NCBI GenBank assembly: GCA_965662355.1
Contig: CBFIHP010000007.1
Span: 1-64,000, forward strand
Source of the DNA: GCA-2683825 sp965662355
GTDB lineage: Bacteria; Planctomycetota; UBA1135; GCA-002686595
Direction: 5' to 3'
DNA: 64,000 nt
In this document: one piece after another, positions 1 through 8,383 of the stretch
How positions within the stretch are numbered: the first letter of the stretch is position 1
How the letters are laid out: each line of letters begins with the position of its first letter
Notes under the pieces: generated by a model
What the model saw: only the letters and a program-made list of their open reading frames with translations
Told to the model about the DNA's origin: nothing
Database searches by the model: none
Made by a program: the position numbers and the translations under genes

Positions 1-523
1 ACAGGGTGTGCAAGCCCGACAAGAGGAAGTGGCGATGGGTCAGACCGTAGAAGTCCTTCGGTGTCGACAGGCACACGAAGGCCAGAGTCGCCACGATCGC
101 TCCGGCGCGGGACAATTGCATCCGACGCATGCCCGCGTACATCGTCAACGGCAAGAGGCACAAGAGCCCGACGCAAACGAGCTTGTACGCGAGTACCGCC
201 TCCTTCGGGCCTCCCAGGAGAAGCGCCAGCACCGCCGTCGCCGTGTGGGGTAGCGGTTGATAGAAATGGGCCAGCGGAAAGCCCAAGTTCAGCTGCGGCA
301 TCCACCAACCCGGAGAACCCGCCTCGATGTGCCGGGCGATCTGGTACGAGGCCAGGATGTGCGACGAGGAGTCCTCACCCACGGGCGCTGGCCCGGAGAG
401 ATAATCGGGCGCGAAGACGAGCACGCAAGAAACGAGGAGGGCCAGAAAGACGGCACAGGCACGGCCCTCCGCACTCCAGGCGCGTTTCAGTTCGAGGGGC
501 TTCGCGATCGGTCGTTGACTCAT
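1..523 (-). CDS. Polytopic membrane protein, PTPS-related/YfhO-like (C-terminus beyond window)
   Basis: An uninterrupted reading frame runs from an ATG at 523 off the left edge, giving 174 residues of the N-terminus. Residues about 20-38 form a hydrophobic segment, followed by an extracytoplasmic loop with EDSSSHILASYQIA and PQLNLGFPLAHFYQPLP, and then further hydrophobic helices. The pattern of an acidic loop with a histidine, then 'P.L..GFPL..FYQPLP', is what I know from large bacterial membrane proteins annotated as 6-pyruvoyl-tetrahydropterin synthase-related or YfhO/GT-C-like. These are suspected lipid-linked sugar transferases. The exact reaction is unknown. It lies 57 bases downstream of another minus-strand gene (581-1864) and may be cotranscribed with it. 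The remainder of the protein is not visible. Confidence 0.7.
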   Translation of the reverse strand, partial: MSQRPIAKPLELKRAWSAEGRACAVFLALLVSCVLVFAPDYLSGPAPVGEDSSSHILASYQIARHIEAGSPGWWMPQLNLGFPLAHFYQPLPHTATAVLALLLGGPKEAVLAYKLVCVGLLCLLPLTMYAGMRRMQLSRAGAIVATLAFVCLSTPKDFYGLTHRHFLLSGLHTL

Positions 524-580
524 CCCGGGAGGGTCCGCGACTCGCGGCGCGCACGAGTGGGGCGAATCCTTTGACGAATC

Positions 581-1864
581 CTACCTGGGGGGAGGTTCTG
601 CCTGTACGGAAGAAACCCCCACGATCGCGAAGGGAATCTCGTGGAGGAAGGCTCCCGCGGTTGGATCGATTTCGAGGAGCTTCGGCACTTGGAAATCGAC
701 CCTTTCGCCCGCGAACGTTGACGGCCAGGCCTGGCTGGTGCGCTCGGTGGCGACCTTCAGGGCGCCTTGATCCAGCGCTATCCCGCAGAGATCGACGCTC
801 CGCCCGAACGGAATGTGAATGGACACCGACAGGCAGCCCGAAAGCGACAACAACGCGTACGCGGGTCCCCCATCCGGCCAGCAAAAGTCGATCACTTGCG
901 TCCTGCCCTCGCGCCTGTCCTGCATGACGGCTGCCACCCTGACTGCGTTGCGCGTCGACACCTTCAGAGTTCCGAGGTCGACGGTGCTGTCGGCCTGCGG
1001 GTGGACCTCCGCCGAATAGAAGTACCAGTTCCAGTTCGGATCGTGCCAGACCGCTTGGAGCGTGAAGGGTTTCAGAGGCAGGTTCCAGATGGTGAAAGCG
1101 CCGTGCGCATACACGTGTGCTCGAAAACGTCGGCGTTTCCTGTCGCTCTTCGAGTCTCCTCTATCGAGATCGAGCACGGAGACCATTGCTCCAAGCTGGA
1201 CACCTCGTATCGGTAGACGGCCGGTGACCGTCGCACCAAGATCGCAGCGAATCACAAAGCGTGCTTGTTCGCCAGCAACCAGCGCGAAGGGGCCAGAGGC
1301 CCGCTGGCCGTCCGCGAGGAATACGGAGAAGCTCTTCGAGAGGCCCTTCCTCGGCACCGGCAACATCTCGGCCGTCATGCCCGCGTCGAGAATCCAGCGG
1401 TAGTCGCCGGGCTCGAGGCCGCTCCACACGAGGACGCCTATCTCATCACTGGCGCCCCACGGGAGCGGACCCTCCATCCCCCCCCGACGCACGAGTCCCG
1501 CGCGTACATCCTTCAATCCGTTGCCTTTGTGGTCCTGAAAAACGAGGCGCACGACGGCGCCGGGCCCGGCCTCGGTCGTGTCAAGGGGCTCGGCGAAAAG
1601 CGCCTCGTTTCCGCCCGCGGCCGTGTTGTCCAAGGGAAGGGGAACATGGATCGCGCGTTCCGTTTGGCCTGGCTCGAGTTCCACCTGGCTCTCGAGCGAG
1701 CGTCCTAACGGCTGGGGACCCGCCGCCCCCACGGCGACCTGGCGCGTCCCCCCTCCTGCATCGCCCATGAGAAGCCAGCAGAGGGGCACCAGCAGTACGG
1801 CAAGGGCTGCGGTGAGTAGAACCGCACGCTTGTTCGACGCTCCATTTGAACCCACGCCCCCCAT
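581..1864 (-). CDS. Membrane-anchored protein with carboxypeptidase regulatory-like (beta-sandwich) domains
   Basis: This is a 427-residue protein. Residues 13-33 form one hydrophobic segment (AVLLTAALAVLLVPLCWLLM), so it is probably an N-terminally anchored extracytoplasmic protein. From about residue 100 there are repeated beta-rich units with phrases such as VVRLVFQDHKGNGLKDVRAG and WSGLEPGDYRWIL. These resemble carboxypeptidase regulatory-like/CNA-B folds, where a 'G.pl..v.v' strand is followed by 'l..G.Y.w'. No catalytic motif is visible. It is divergently transcribed from polA with only 52 bases between the start codons, so the promoters must overlap. It is followed by the partial membrane protein at 1-523. 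Function unknown; the fold assignment is moderate. Confidence 0.7.
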   Translation of the reverse strand: MGGVGSNGASNKRAVLLTAALAVLLVPLCWLLMGDAGGGTRQVAVGAAGPQPLGRSLESQVELEPGQTERAIHVPLPLDNTAAGGNEALFAEPLDTTEAGPGAVVRLVFQDHKGNGLKDVRAGLVRRGGMEGPLPWGASDEIGVLVWSGLEPGDYRWILDAGMTAEMLPVPRKGLSKSFSVFLADGQRASGPFALVAGEQARFVIRCDLGATVTGRLPIRGVQLGAMVSVLDLDRGDSKSDRKRRRFRAHVYAHGAFTIWNLPLKPFTLQAVWHDPNWNWYFYSAEVHPQADSTVDLGTLKVSTRNAVRVAAVMQDRREGRTQVIDFCWPDGGPAYALLSLSGCLSVSIHIPFGRSVDLCGIALDQGALKVATERTSQAWPSTFAGERVDFQVPKLLEIDPTAGAFLHEIPFAIVGVSSVQAEPPPR

Positions 1865-1916
1865 TGCACCACACAGCCGTCTCCCCCCGCATCGTCAGAG
1901 GCTAAGATCCCTCGCC

Positions 1917-4664
1917 ATGCCGCGCCTTTTTCTGCTCGACGGAACCGCTCTCGCCTACCGTTCCCACTTCGCCCTCGCCAAATCGACATTGGCCACGGCC
2001 GATGGAACGCCCACGGGAGCCACCTACCAGTTCACGGTGACCCTGCGGCGCATCCTCGCAGAGGAAGAGCCCGACCTCTTCGCGGTAGCCTTCGACGCGC
2101 GCGGACCGACCTTCCGGCACGCGCGTTACAAGGAATACAAGGCGACGCGTGAGAAGGCACCGGCCGAGATGCTCGCGCAGATGGACTTCATCCGCGACAT
2201 CGTGCGCGCCCACGGGCTGCCGATCTTCGAAATCCCGGGGTTCGAGGCCGACGACGTGATCGGTACGCTCGCCCTGCAGGGGGAAAAGGCTGGCTACGAG
2301 GTCTTTCTCGTTACCGGTGACAAGGACTTCATGCAGCTCGTCAGCGAACGCGTGAAGCTCTACAACGTCTTCCGTCCGGGAAAACCCCTTGCCATTCAGG
2401 GCTTGCAGGCGACGCGCGACAAATTCGGTACCAGCCCCGATCGCGTCTGCGACGTACTGGCCATCATGGGCGACGCTTCCGACAACATCCCGGGCGTCAA
2501 GGGCATCGGTGAGAAGGGCGCCATCAAGCTGATCAACGAGTTCGGAACGGTGGCGGGTTTGCTCGAGCGACTCGAGGAGGTCAAAGGCAAAACCAAGGAA
2601 AAAATCGAAGCGAGTCGTGATCTGTTGGTGCTCTCGCGCGAACTCGTCACGATCGACACCGAAGTCCCCCTGAACCCGGGCTTCGATTCCATCACGGCTC
2701 CCAACCCGGATACGGTGAAGCTGATCCAGCTCTTCCGCGATCTTGAGTTCGTGAGCCTCGTCGCTCAAGTGGCTTCGCAGACGCCGAGCGACTCGCAGTT
2801 GGGCGAGCGCGACTACCACACGGTCACGAATGCGAGCGAACTGGCCGAGATGGAGTCCGAACTGCGTGAAGCCCGCGCATACGCCGTCGACACCGAGACC
2901 ACGAGTCTGTTTCCGATGCAGGCGGAGATCGTAGGGATCTCGTTTTGCGCCGCGGAGGGTCGCGCGTGGTACGTGCCCTTCAACGCCGAGCCAGCGGTGA
3001 TCCCAGCGTCAAACGACAGTGGAGACTCCCTGAGTAGCAAGACCGCTCTGACCCGCGCCCTCGAGCCGCTGCTGACGGATCCAGGCCTCGAACGTTACGG
3101 ACAGAACACGAAGTACGATTGGCTCGTCCTCGAAGGGCTCGGCCTCGACATGCCTCCGCCCTCCTTCGACACCATGGTGGCGAGCTTCTGTGCCACGGGG
3201 GGCGAGCGTCGCAATCACGGGCTCGACGCCCTGGCCCTGGCGTACTTCGGGATGAAGAAGATCCCGACGAAAGAGCTGATCGGCACGGGCAAGAAGGAGA
3301 TCACGATGGACCAGGTCCCCATCGACAAGGTCTCCGACTACGCCTGCGAGGACGCCGATGTCACCTGGCGCCTGCGCCAGCGCATGGACGAGGAGCTCGA
3401 ACAATCCGGATCGACCTCACTCTTCCACGACCTCGAAATGCCGTTGGTTCCGGTGCTGGCCGCCATGGAGAGGCGCGGCATTCGCATCGACTTGCAGTTG
3501 CTCGAAGGGCTCGGCGTGACGATGGAGAAGGAGATCGATGCACTCGTCTACGCGATCCAGGGTCATGCCAGCGAGAACTTCAACGTCAACAGCACCAAGG
3601 CCCTGGGTGAGATCCTCTTCGAAAAGCTGCGCATTCAGGATCAAACGGGCGTCAAGCGGCCCAAGAAGACCCGCACGGGCTGGGCCACGGACGCGGACTA
3701 TCTCGCGGAAAAGTACGGCGAGGTCGAGATCGTGAAGGACGTGCTCGCGTACCGCGAGGTGCAGAAGCTCAAGAGCACCTACGTCGACGCGCTACCGCGT
3801 TATGTCAATCCGAAGACCGGTCGTATCCACTGTTCGTTCAGCCAGGTCTCGGCCGCAACAGGCCGTTTGGCCTCGAGCGATCCCAACCTGCAGAACATCC
3901 CGGTGCGTTCCGAACGCGGCCGCCAGCTGCGCAAGGCCTTCATTCCGCGGGCGAAGGACGAACACGGCGAATGGGTGCTGCTGGCCGCCGACTACAGCCA
4001 GATCGAGTTGCGCATCCTCGCTCACCTGTCGGGTGACGAGCACCTCAGGCGCACCTTCGAGGAAGGCCACGACGTCCACGCCGCGACCGCCAGCCGCATC
4101 TTCGGCGTGATGCCCGAGATGATCACGCGCGAGATGCGCTCCCAGGCCAAGGTCATCAACTTCGGACTGCTCTACGGCATGGGCCCCTCGCGGGTGGCTC
4201 GCGAGACCGGGTTCAGCCTGGCGGAGTCCCGCAAGTTCATCGAAAAGTACTTCGCCTCGTTCCCGACCGTCCGGGCCTGGATGGACGGGGTGCTGGAGGG
4301 GGCCCGCAAACACGGCCACGTGGAGACCCTGCTCGGACGCCGCCGTCGGATGGGCGAGGTCAACTCGACGAACTCGCGCCTGCGGGCCTTCGCCGAGAAC
4401 GCGGCGATCAACACTCCGGTTCAAGGCTCAGCCGCGGATGTGATCAAAAAAGCCATGATCGAGCTCGAGGAGCGCCTCGAAGCCTCGCCCCTGGCCGGGC
4501 GCATGCTGCTCCAGGTGCACGACGAACTGGTTCTGGAAGTCCCGGTCGCCGAGCTCGAGGAGACCCGGGAGGTCGTGCGCAGCGCCATGGAGGAGGCCTG
4601 CGTTCTGAACGTGCCCCTGAAAGTCGACTTCGGGCAAGGCGCGAACTGGCTCGAGGCGCACTAG
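1917..4664 (+). CDS. polA: DNA polymerase I
   Basis: This 915-residue protein is close to the family's usual length (about 930). It fills RNA-primer gaps and acts in excision repair in the cytoplasm. Three domains are visible. The 5'-3' flap exonuclease is at about 1-280 (FLLDGTALAYRSHFAL, VTGDKDFMQLV, MGDASDNIPGVKGIGEKGA). The 3'-5' exonuclease is at about 315-500 with all DEDD motifs intact (VDTET, NTKYDW, YACEDAD), so proofreading should be active. The polymerase is at about 540-915, with motif A DYSQIELRILAHLSGD near 691, motif B RSQAKVINFGLLYGMG and motif C QVHDELVLEVP near 865. The frame is open further upstream, but homology begins exactly at MPRLFLLDGTALAYRS, so I chose the ATG at 1917. 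No strong Shine-Dalgarno is visible. Confidence 0.97.
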   Translation: MPRLFLLDGTALAYRSHFALAKSTLATADGTPTGATYQFTVTLRRILAEEEPDLFAVAFDARGPTFRHARYKEYKATREKAPAEMLAQMDFIRDIVRAHGLPIFEIPGFEADDVIGTLALQGEKAGYEVFLVTGDKDFMQLVSERVKLYNVFRPGKPLAIQGLQATRDKFGTSPDRVCDVLAIMGDASDNIPGVKGIGEKGAIKLINEFGTVAGLLERLEEVKGKTKEKIEASRDLLVLSRELVTIDTEVPLNPGFDSITAPNPDTVKLIQLFRDLEFVSLVAQVASQTPSDSQLGERDYHTVTNASELAEMESELREARAYAVDTETTSLFPMQAEIVGISFCAAEGRAWYVPFNAEPAVIPASNDSGDSLSSKTALTRALEPLLTDPGLERYGQNTKYDWLVLEGLGLDMPPPSFDTMVASFCATGGERRNHGLDALALAYFGMKKIPTKELIGTGKKEITMDQVPIDKVSDYACEDADVTWRLRQRMDEELEQSGSTSLFHDLEMPLVPVLAAMERRGIRIDLQLLEGLGVTMEKEIDALVYAIQGHASENFNVNSTKALGEILFEKLRIQDQTGVKRPKKTRTGWATDADYLAEKYGEVEIVKDVLAYREVQKLKSTYVDALPRYVNPKTGRIHCSFSQVSAATGRLASSDPNLQNIPVRSERGRQLRKAFIPRAKDEHGEWVLLAADYSQIELRILAHLSGDEHLRRTFEEGHDVHAATASRIFGVMPEMITREMRSQAKVINFGLLYGMGPSRVARETGFSLAESRKFIEKYFASFPTVRAWMDGVLEGARKHGHVETLLGRRRRMGEVNSTNSRLRAFAENAAINTPVQGSAADVIKKAMIELEERLEASPLAGRMLLQVHDELVLEVPVAELEETREVVRSAMEEACVLNVPLKVDFGQGANWLEAH

Positions 4665-4713
4665 CCGAGTGAGAAATCACGCCTCGGGAGCGTTTTCCCC
4701 ACGGCTCCCCCCT

Positions 4714-4741
4714 CTGAGCGCTCGATAAAACCCCCTACAAT
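4714..4741 (+). promoter_or_regulatory. Possible sigma-70 type promoter for the ferredoxin gene
   Basis: TACAAT at 4736-4741 differs from the -10 consensus by one base and lies in an otherwise GC-rich intergenic region of 193 bases upstream of the 4858 gene. The best -35 candidate (CTGAGC, about 16 bases upstream) is weak. This is inference from sequence only. Confidence 0.25.
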
Positions 4742-4857
4742 ACGGGTGCTCATATCCGAACCACGGGGAAGTGGATCCGAGTGCTCACCGCGGCTATCTT
4801 TTGCCGCTTCCTACGCCTGGCACGGACGCCGGGCACCACGACCCCGACCACATAACC

Positions 4858-6024
4858 ATGGCCGATTCGTCCATCCAGGATACCGTCGCGCAGGCCGAGA
4901 AATACTGGGTCGTGCCCGAGCTCTGCATCGCTTGCGACGCCTGTTGTCAGGACTTCCCTGAAGTCTTCTTCATGGGCGATGACGAGAAAGCACACGCCCA
5001 CGATTCCCATCCGGACGATCTCTACAACGCTCGAACCGTAGTCGATGTCTGTCCGACCTCGGCCATCGAGTTCTCCGGCGAGCTCCCCCCCTCCGAGGAT
5101 CTCTCGAAGCTCGAGGAAGTTTCCGGCTGGGAGCTCGAGTGGTCGCGCTGGCGCGGCGTCGAAGAGAATACGATCGAGCGCGATCGTCGTTATGGGCGCG
5201 ATTACTCGGTCACCGAGGAGGAAGGCTACATCCATGTGCGCTTCCACTTCCCGACCAAGGTCCCGGCGGTGCGCGACCGCTTCCGCTACGGCCTGCCCGA
5301 GGAGATGCCGCTCTACAAGAGCCACGTCCAGCTCACGGGCAACTCGATCCTCGTCGCCGGCTGGCTGACGGATGCGAAGGTGCGCGGCCTGTGCCATACG
5401 TCCTCCTCCTTCCCGGCGCAGTTCATGACGACGCTGGACTTCAACCAGGAGCTGATCGGCGTCACCTTCCGCTACGACGCGCACTCGGATCTCGAGATCG
5501 TGCTCTTCACGGACCCGGCCAAGATGGCCACCTGGAAGTGGCGCAGCCACTTCATCACCGACAAGTGCACCGCCTGCACGATCTGCGAGCGCGTCTGTCC
5601 TACCAACGCGATCACCAGCGGCGAGATTTTCTTCATCGATCCGGACCTTTGCATCAACTGCTCGGTCTGCGGCGTCTACTGCCCATTCGACGCCATCGAC
5701 GACAACACCGACATCACCGTCCAGCGGATCAAGGCCAAGAAGATCCCAAAGGCCCTCGTTCACGAGGACACCTGCACCGGCTGTGAGTTCTGCGTCGACA
5801 TCTGCCCCTTCGATGCCATCGAAATGCGCCCGGCCGAGGAAGGCATGGACACCACCTACCCCCTCCCGCAAACGAGCCAGGTAGCCTTCGTGCTCGAAAA
5901 GGCCTGTGTCTCCTGCAAGCTCTGCGAACAGGTCTGCATCAAGGACGCCATCGAAGTTCCGCGCCAGCATCAGTTCGAAAACATCGGGATGAGCTTCATG
6001 AGCTACATCACCGACAACCACTGA
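4858..6024 (+). CDS. Multi-cluster 4Fe-4S ferredoxin-type protein
   Basis: This is a cytoplasmic iron-sulfur protein of 388 residues. Residues 20-70 form a ferredoxin-like module (CIACDACC then VCPTSAIEF). About 150 residues without cysteine clusters follow. Then come four further cluster motifs in two tandem pairs: CTACTICERVCP, CINCSVCGVYCP, CTGCEFCVDICP and CVSCKLCEQVC. Each fits CxxCxxCxxxC, so I count up to five [4Fe-4S] clusters. No flavin, molybdopterin or hydrogenase motif is present, so it is probably an electron-transfer protein whose partner is not encoded nearby. Translation could also begin 29 codons upstream at 4771. I prefer ATG 4858 because the upstream residues are low-complexity and P/H-rich. 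It ends just before a strong terminator. Confidence 0.85.
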   Translation: MADSSIQDTVAQAEKYWVVPELCIACDACCQDFPEVFFMGDDEKAHAHDSHPDDLYNARTVVDVCPTSAIEFSGELPPSEDLSKLEEVSGWELEWSRWRGVEENTIERDRRYGRDYSVTEEEGYIHVRFHFPTKVPAVRDRFRYGLPEEMPLYKSHVQLTGNSILVAGWLTDAKVRGLCHTSSSFPAQFMTTLDFNQELIGVTFRYDAHSDLEIVLFTDPAKMATWKWRSHFITDKCTACTICERVCPTNAITSGEIFFIDPDLCINCSVCGVYCPFDAIDDNTDITVQRIKAKKIPKALVHEDTCTGCEFCVDICPFDAIEMRPAEEGMDTTYPLPQTSQVAFVLEKACVSCKLCEQVCIKDAIEVPRQHQFENIGMSFMSYITDNH

Positions 6025-6106
6025 TCCCCAGAATCCTCCCGGGACGCCGCGGTCGTCGAATGGTGTCTGACTCGGTACGGGGGGGTGTTGAGGTGAAGGT
6101 ACGAAA

Positions 6107-6150
6107 CCGGGGGGCTCCGCACGTGTTGCGGAGCCCCCCGGGGTTGTTTT
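6107..6150. terminator. Rho-independent terminator (probably bidirectional)
   Basis: A perfect 14-bp stem is formed by CCGGGGGGCTCCGC at 6107-6120 and its reverse complement at 6128-6141, with a 7-base loop (ACGTGTT). It is followed on the plus strand by T-rich GGTTGTTTTGGGTCTTTT. It lies between the ferredoxin gene (plus) and the convergent BI-1 gene (minus). A short TTTCG follows it on the minus strand, so it may serve both. Confidence 0.85.
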
Positions 6151-6170
6151 GGGTCTTTTGAAGTGGTGAG

Positions 6171-6875
6171 TCAGTCGCGGCTGGTGAATGCCAGGAGCAG
6201 GCGCAGCACGTAGAAGAACATCATGGCCACGGATGCGAAGAGCTGTAGGGAGGCTGCGATGTAGCGATCTTCGGGGTAGTGGTGCAGGACGTTGGAGGTG
6301 TCATAGAGCACCGCGCCGCCTGCGAAGAGGACCATGGCAACCGAGAACCAGGCACCGAGTTCGAAGCCGAAGACAAAGGAGGCGACGATGGCGATCAAGG
6401 CTCCGATGCCGACCCAGCGCAGCATCGCCCCCATGAAGGAGAAGTCCTTGCGTGTCCAGAAGGCGATGAAGGTCAGGAGTCCGAAGCCCGTGAGCGTGAT
6501 CGCCGCGGCGCTCGAAATGACCCCGCCTTGGGGTACGACGTTGTTCGCGTACCAGAGGATCGGCACGAAGACCAGGGCTTCCATGACGACGAACCCGGCG
6601 AGGGCCATGTACTGGATGGCCTTTGATTTCGCCGTCGCCGCGGCCCGTGATCCAAGCCACGAAACGAGAATAAAACCTCCGAAGAGAATCAGCGGGTTGC
6701 TGCCGACGATCCGCATGATCTGATCGGCGACACCGCTCGAAAAGAAAAAGACCTCGATGCCCGTGAAGGCGAGGATTGCACCCAGGAGGTGGGTGTACGT
6801 GCGGACGATGAAGGTCGCGCGTGTGCTGACATCGAGCTGGTCGATGGTGCGGGCATCTGTGGCGTACATGTTCAT
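6171..6875 (-). CDS. Bax inhibitor-1 (BI-1/YccA/TMBIM) family membrane protein
   Basis: This 234-residue protein has seven closely spaced hydrophobic helices and short loops, matching the length and topology of bacterial BI-1 proteins such as YccA and YbhL. Family-typical features are the N-terminal THLLGAILAFTG helix, a central FTRKDFSF-like loop (here WTRKDFSFMG) and the penultimate-helix motif VLYDTSNVLHHY, whose Asp is part of the pH/Ca-sensing site in characterised members. These proteins act as inner-membrane Ca2+-leak channels or modulators of the FtsH protease. A GGGGAGA Shine-Dalgarno lies about 6 bases before ATG 6875. The gene is monocistronic and ends at the terminator at 6107-6150. 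Confidence 0.93.
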   Translation of the reverse strand: MNMYATDARTIDQLDVSTRATFIVRTYTHLLGAILAFTGIEVFFFSSGVADQIMRIVGSNPLILFGGFILVSWLGSRAAATAKSKAIQYMALAGFVVMEALVFVPILWYANNVVPQGGVISSAAAITLTGFGLLTFIAFWTRKDFSFMGAMLRWVGIGALIAIVASFVFGFELGAWFSVAMVLFAGGAVLYDTSNVLHHYPEDRYIAASLQLFASVAMMFFYVLRLLLAFTSRD

Positions 6876-6975
6876 AGGTTATCTCCCCGGTTTGGAGCGC
6901 CCACATGCTACGCAGGCTGGGGCGGGAATGGGAGCATGGGACACCCCCGGGCAGGTTTCGCCGGAAAAGTCGCCC

Positions 6976-8280
6976 CTATTCCGTCACGCCGGGGCCCTCG
7001 GGCACTTTCCCGGGGGCGCTGCTGGCCCCCTCGCGGGCCCGATCCCGGGCGCTCTGGCGATTGAGCAGGCTCGCCGGCACCACGGCCCCTCTCCCGTAAC
7101 GCTTACGCAGCGCATCCATGGCCTCGGTCGCCCGCTCCATTCGGGCTTCGGACACCTTTGGCCGCCCGGCCTCGGGGCGCGCATCGAAGAGATCGTGCTG
7201 TACCGGCTCGCGCACGTCGCTCAGGTTCGAAACCTGCACACCGATCAGGCGCACCGGGCCCGATGGAACTCGCCGCAGCAGCTCGCGGGTCACGGAGTAG
7301 AGTTTCTTGCCGACGTTGATCGGATACTCGAGGCTCTTCGAACGCGTGAGCGTCTTGAAATCCCAGTAGCGGATCTTGAGCGTGATCGTTCGCCCGCGCA
7401 GGCCGCGGTGGCGCAGCTCCCAAGCGACCTCCTCGCAAAACTCGAAGAGGATCAGTCGCAGCTCTTCGCGATCGGAGACGTCCTTGATGAAGGTGCGCTC
7501 CATGCCGTGGGATTTCTCCACGCGATGGGCGTGCACGCGCCGGGGATCGATGCCATGGGCCAGGTCGTGAATCCATGCACCCGAGGCACCGAAACGCTTC
7601 TGGACGTCCCCGCGATCGCGCGATGCAAGATCCGCAACGGTCATTACGCCCAGAGATTCCAGACGCTTTGCGGTCCGTGGCCCCACACCGAAGATCTTCG
7701 ATACGGGCAAGGGATCCAAGACGTCACGGATTTCGTGTTCCTGGATGACACGAAAGCCATCGGGCTTGTCGAGGTCCGAGGCCAGCTTGGCGAGGAACTT
7801 CGAGGGCGCAACGCCGATCGAAGCGACCAGGGCCGTCTCCTTGAGGATGTCCTCCTTGATGCGCCTACCGATGTCGACAGCATCACCAAAGAGACGTTCA
7901 GCCCCAGTCGTATCGAGGAATGCCTCGTCGAGCGAAAGCGGTTCGACGACCGGCGTATAGCGTCGGAAGATCTCCATGATCTTCTGGCTGACCTGCGTGT
8001 ACTTGTCGAAGTTCGCAGACAGAAGCACGAGGCTGGGGCACGCCCGCAGGGCCTGGCCCGTGGGCATGGCCGAATGCACTCCGAAGGCGCGTGCTTCGTA
8101 ACTGGCCGCGGCGATGACGCCGCGCTGGTCAGCGCGCCCCCCCACGCACACCGGCAGGCCCCGCAGGTGAGGCTGATCGCGAACCTCCACGGACGCGTAG
8201 AAGGCGTCCATGTCGACATGCAGGATGTGCAGGGGTTCGCTCAAAGATCGATTGTGGAGCGGGGTCGTCCCCCTCCTCAC
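6976..8280 (-). CDS. dinB: DNA polymerase IV (Y-family translesion polymerase)
   Basis: This is a 434-residue protein that carries out error-prone lesion bypass in the cytoplasm. Y-family motifs are all present: HVDMDAFYASVEVRDQP at the N-terminus (first catalytic Asp), YEARAFGVHSAMP, and SLDEAFLD with the other two acidic catalytic residues. These are followed by GVAPSKFLAKLASDLDKPDG and the helix-hairpin FGVGPRTAKRL. A little-finger domain lies at about 240-350, and the C-terminal region is Pro/Arg-rich. The open frame begins at GTG 8280, but an AGGAGG lies inside the first codons. The true start may therefore be slightly downstream, for example TTG at 8244, giving the usual short N-terminus before ILHVDMD. 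No LexA-like box is obvious. It is divergent from the ketosynthase at 8384. Confidence 0.95.
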   Translation of the reverse strand: MRRGTTPLHNRSLSEPLHILHVDMDAFYASVEVRDQPHLRGLPVCVGGRADQRGVIAAASYEARAFGVHSAMPTGQALRACPSLVLLSANFDKYTQVSQKIMEIFRRYTPVVEPLSLDEAFLDTTGAERLFGDAVDIGRRIKEDILKETALVASIGVAPSKFLAKLASDLDKPDGFRVIQEHEIRDVLDPLPVSKIFGVGPRTAKRLESLGVMTVADLASRDRGDVQKRFGASGAWIHDLAHGIDPRRVHAHRVEKSHGMERTFIKDVSDREELRLILFEFCEEVAWELRHRGLRGRTITLKIRYWDFKTLTRSKSLEYPINVGKKLYSVTRELLRRVPSGPVRLIGVQVSNLSDVREPVQHDLFDARPEAGRPKVSEARMERATEAMDALRKRYGRGAVVPASLLNRQSARDRAREGASSAPGKVPEGPGVTE

Positions 8281-8383
8281 CGTTTAAAGTGCCCGCCGCG
8301 TGCGGATTCCGTCAAGCCCGGGAGACCACATGGCTGACGAAAGAGCGATATCCCGTTAGGCTCCCCTCCCCCCGGGACCCCCC

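Noticed and set aside
4750..6021. Minus-strand open frame opposite the ferredoxin gene
   Set aside because: The plus strand has regular cysteine cluster motifs, while the antisense product is low-complexity and shows no domain.
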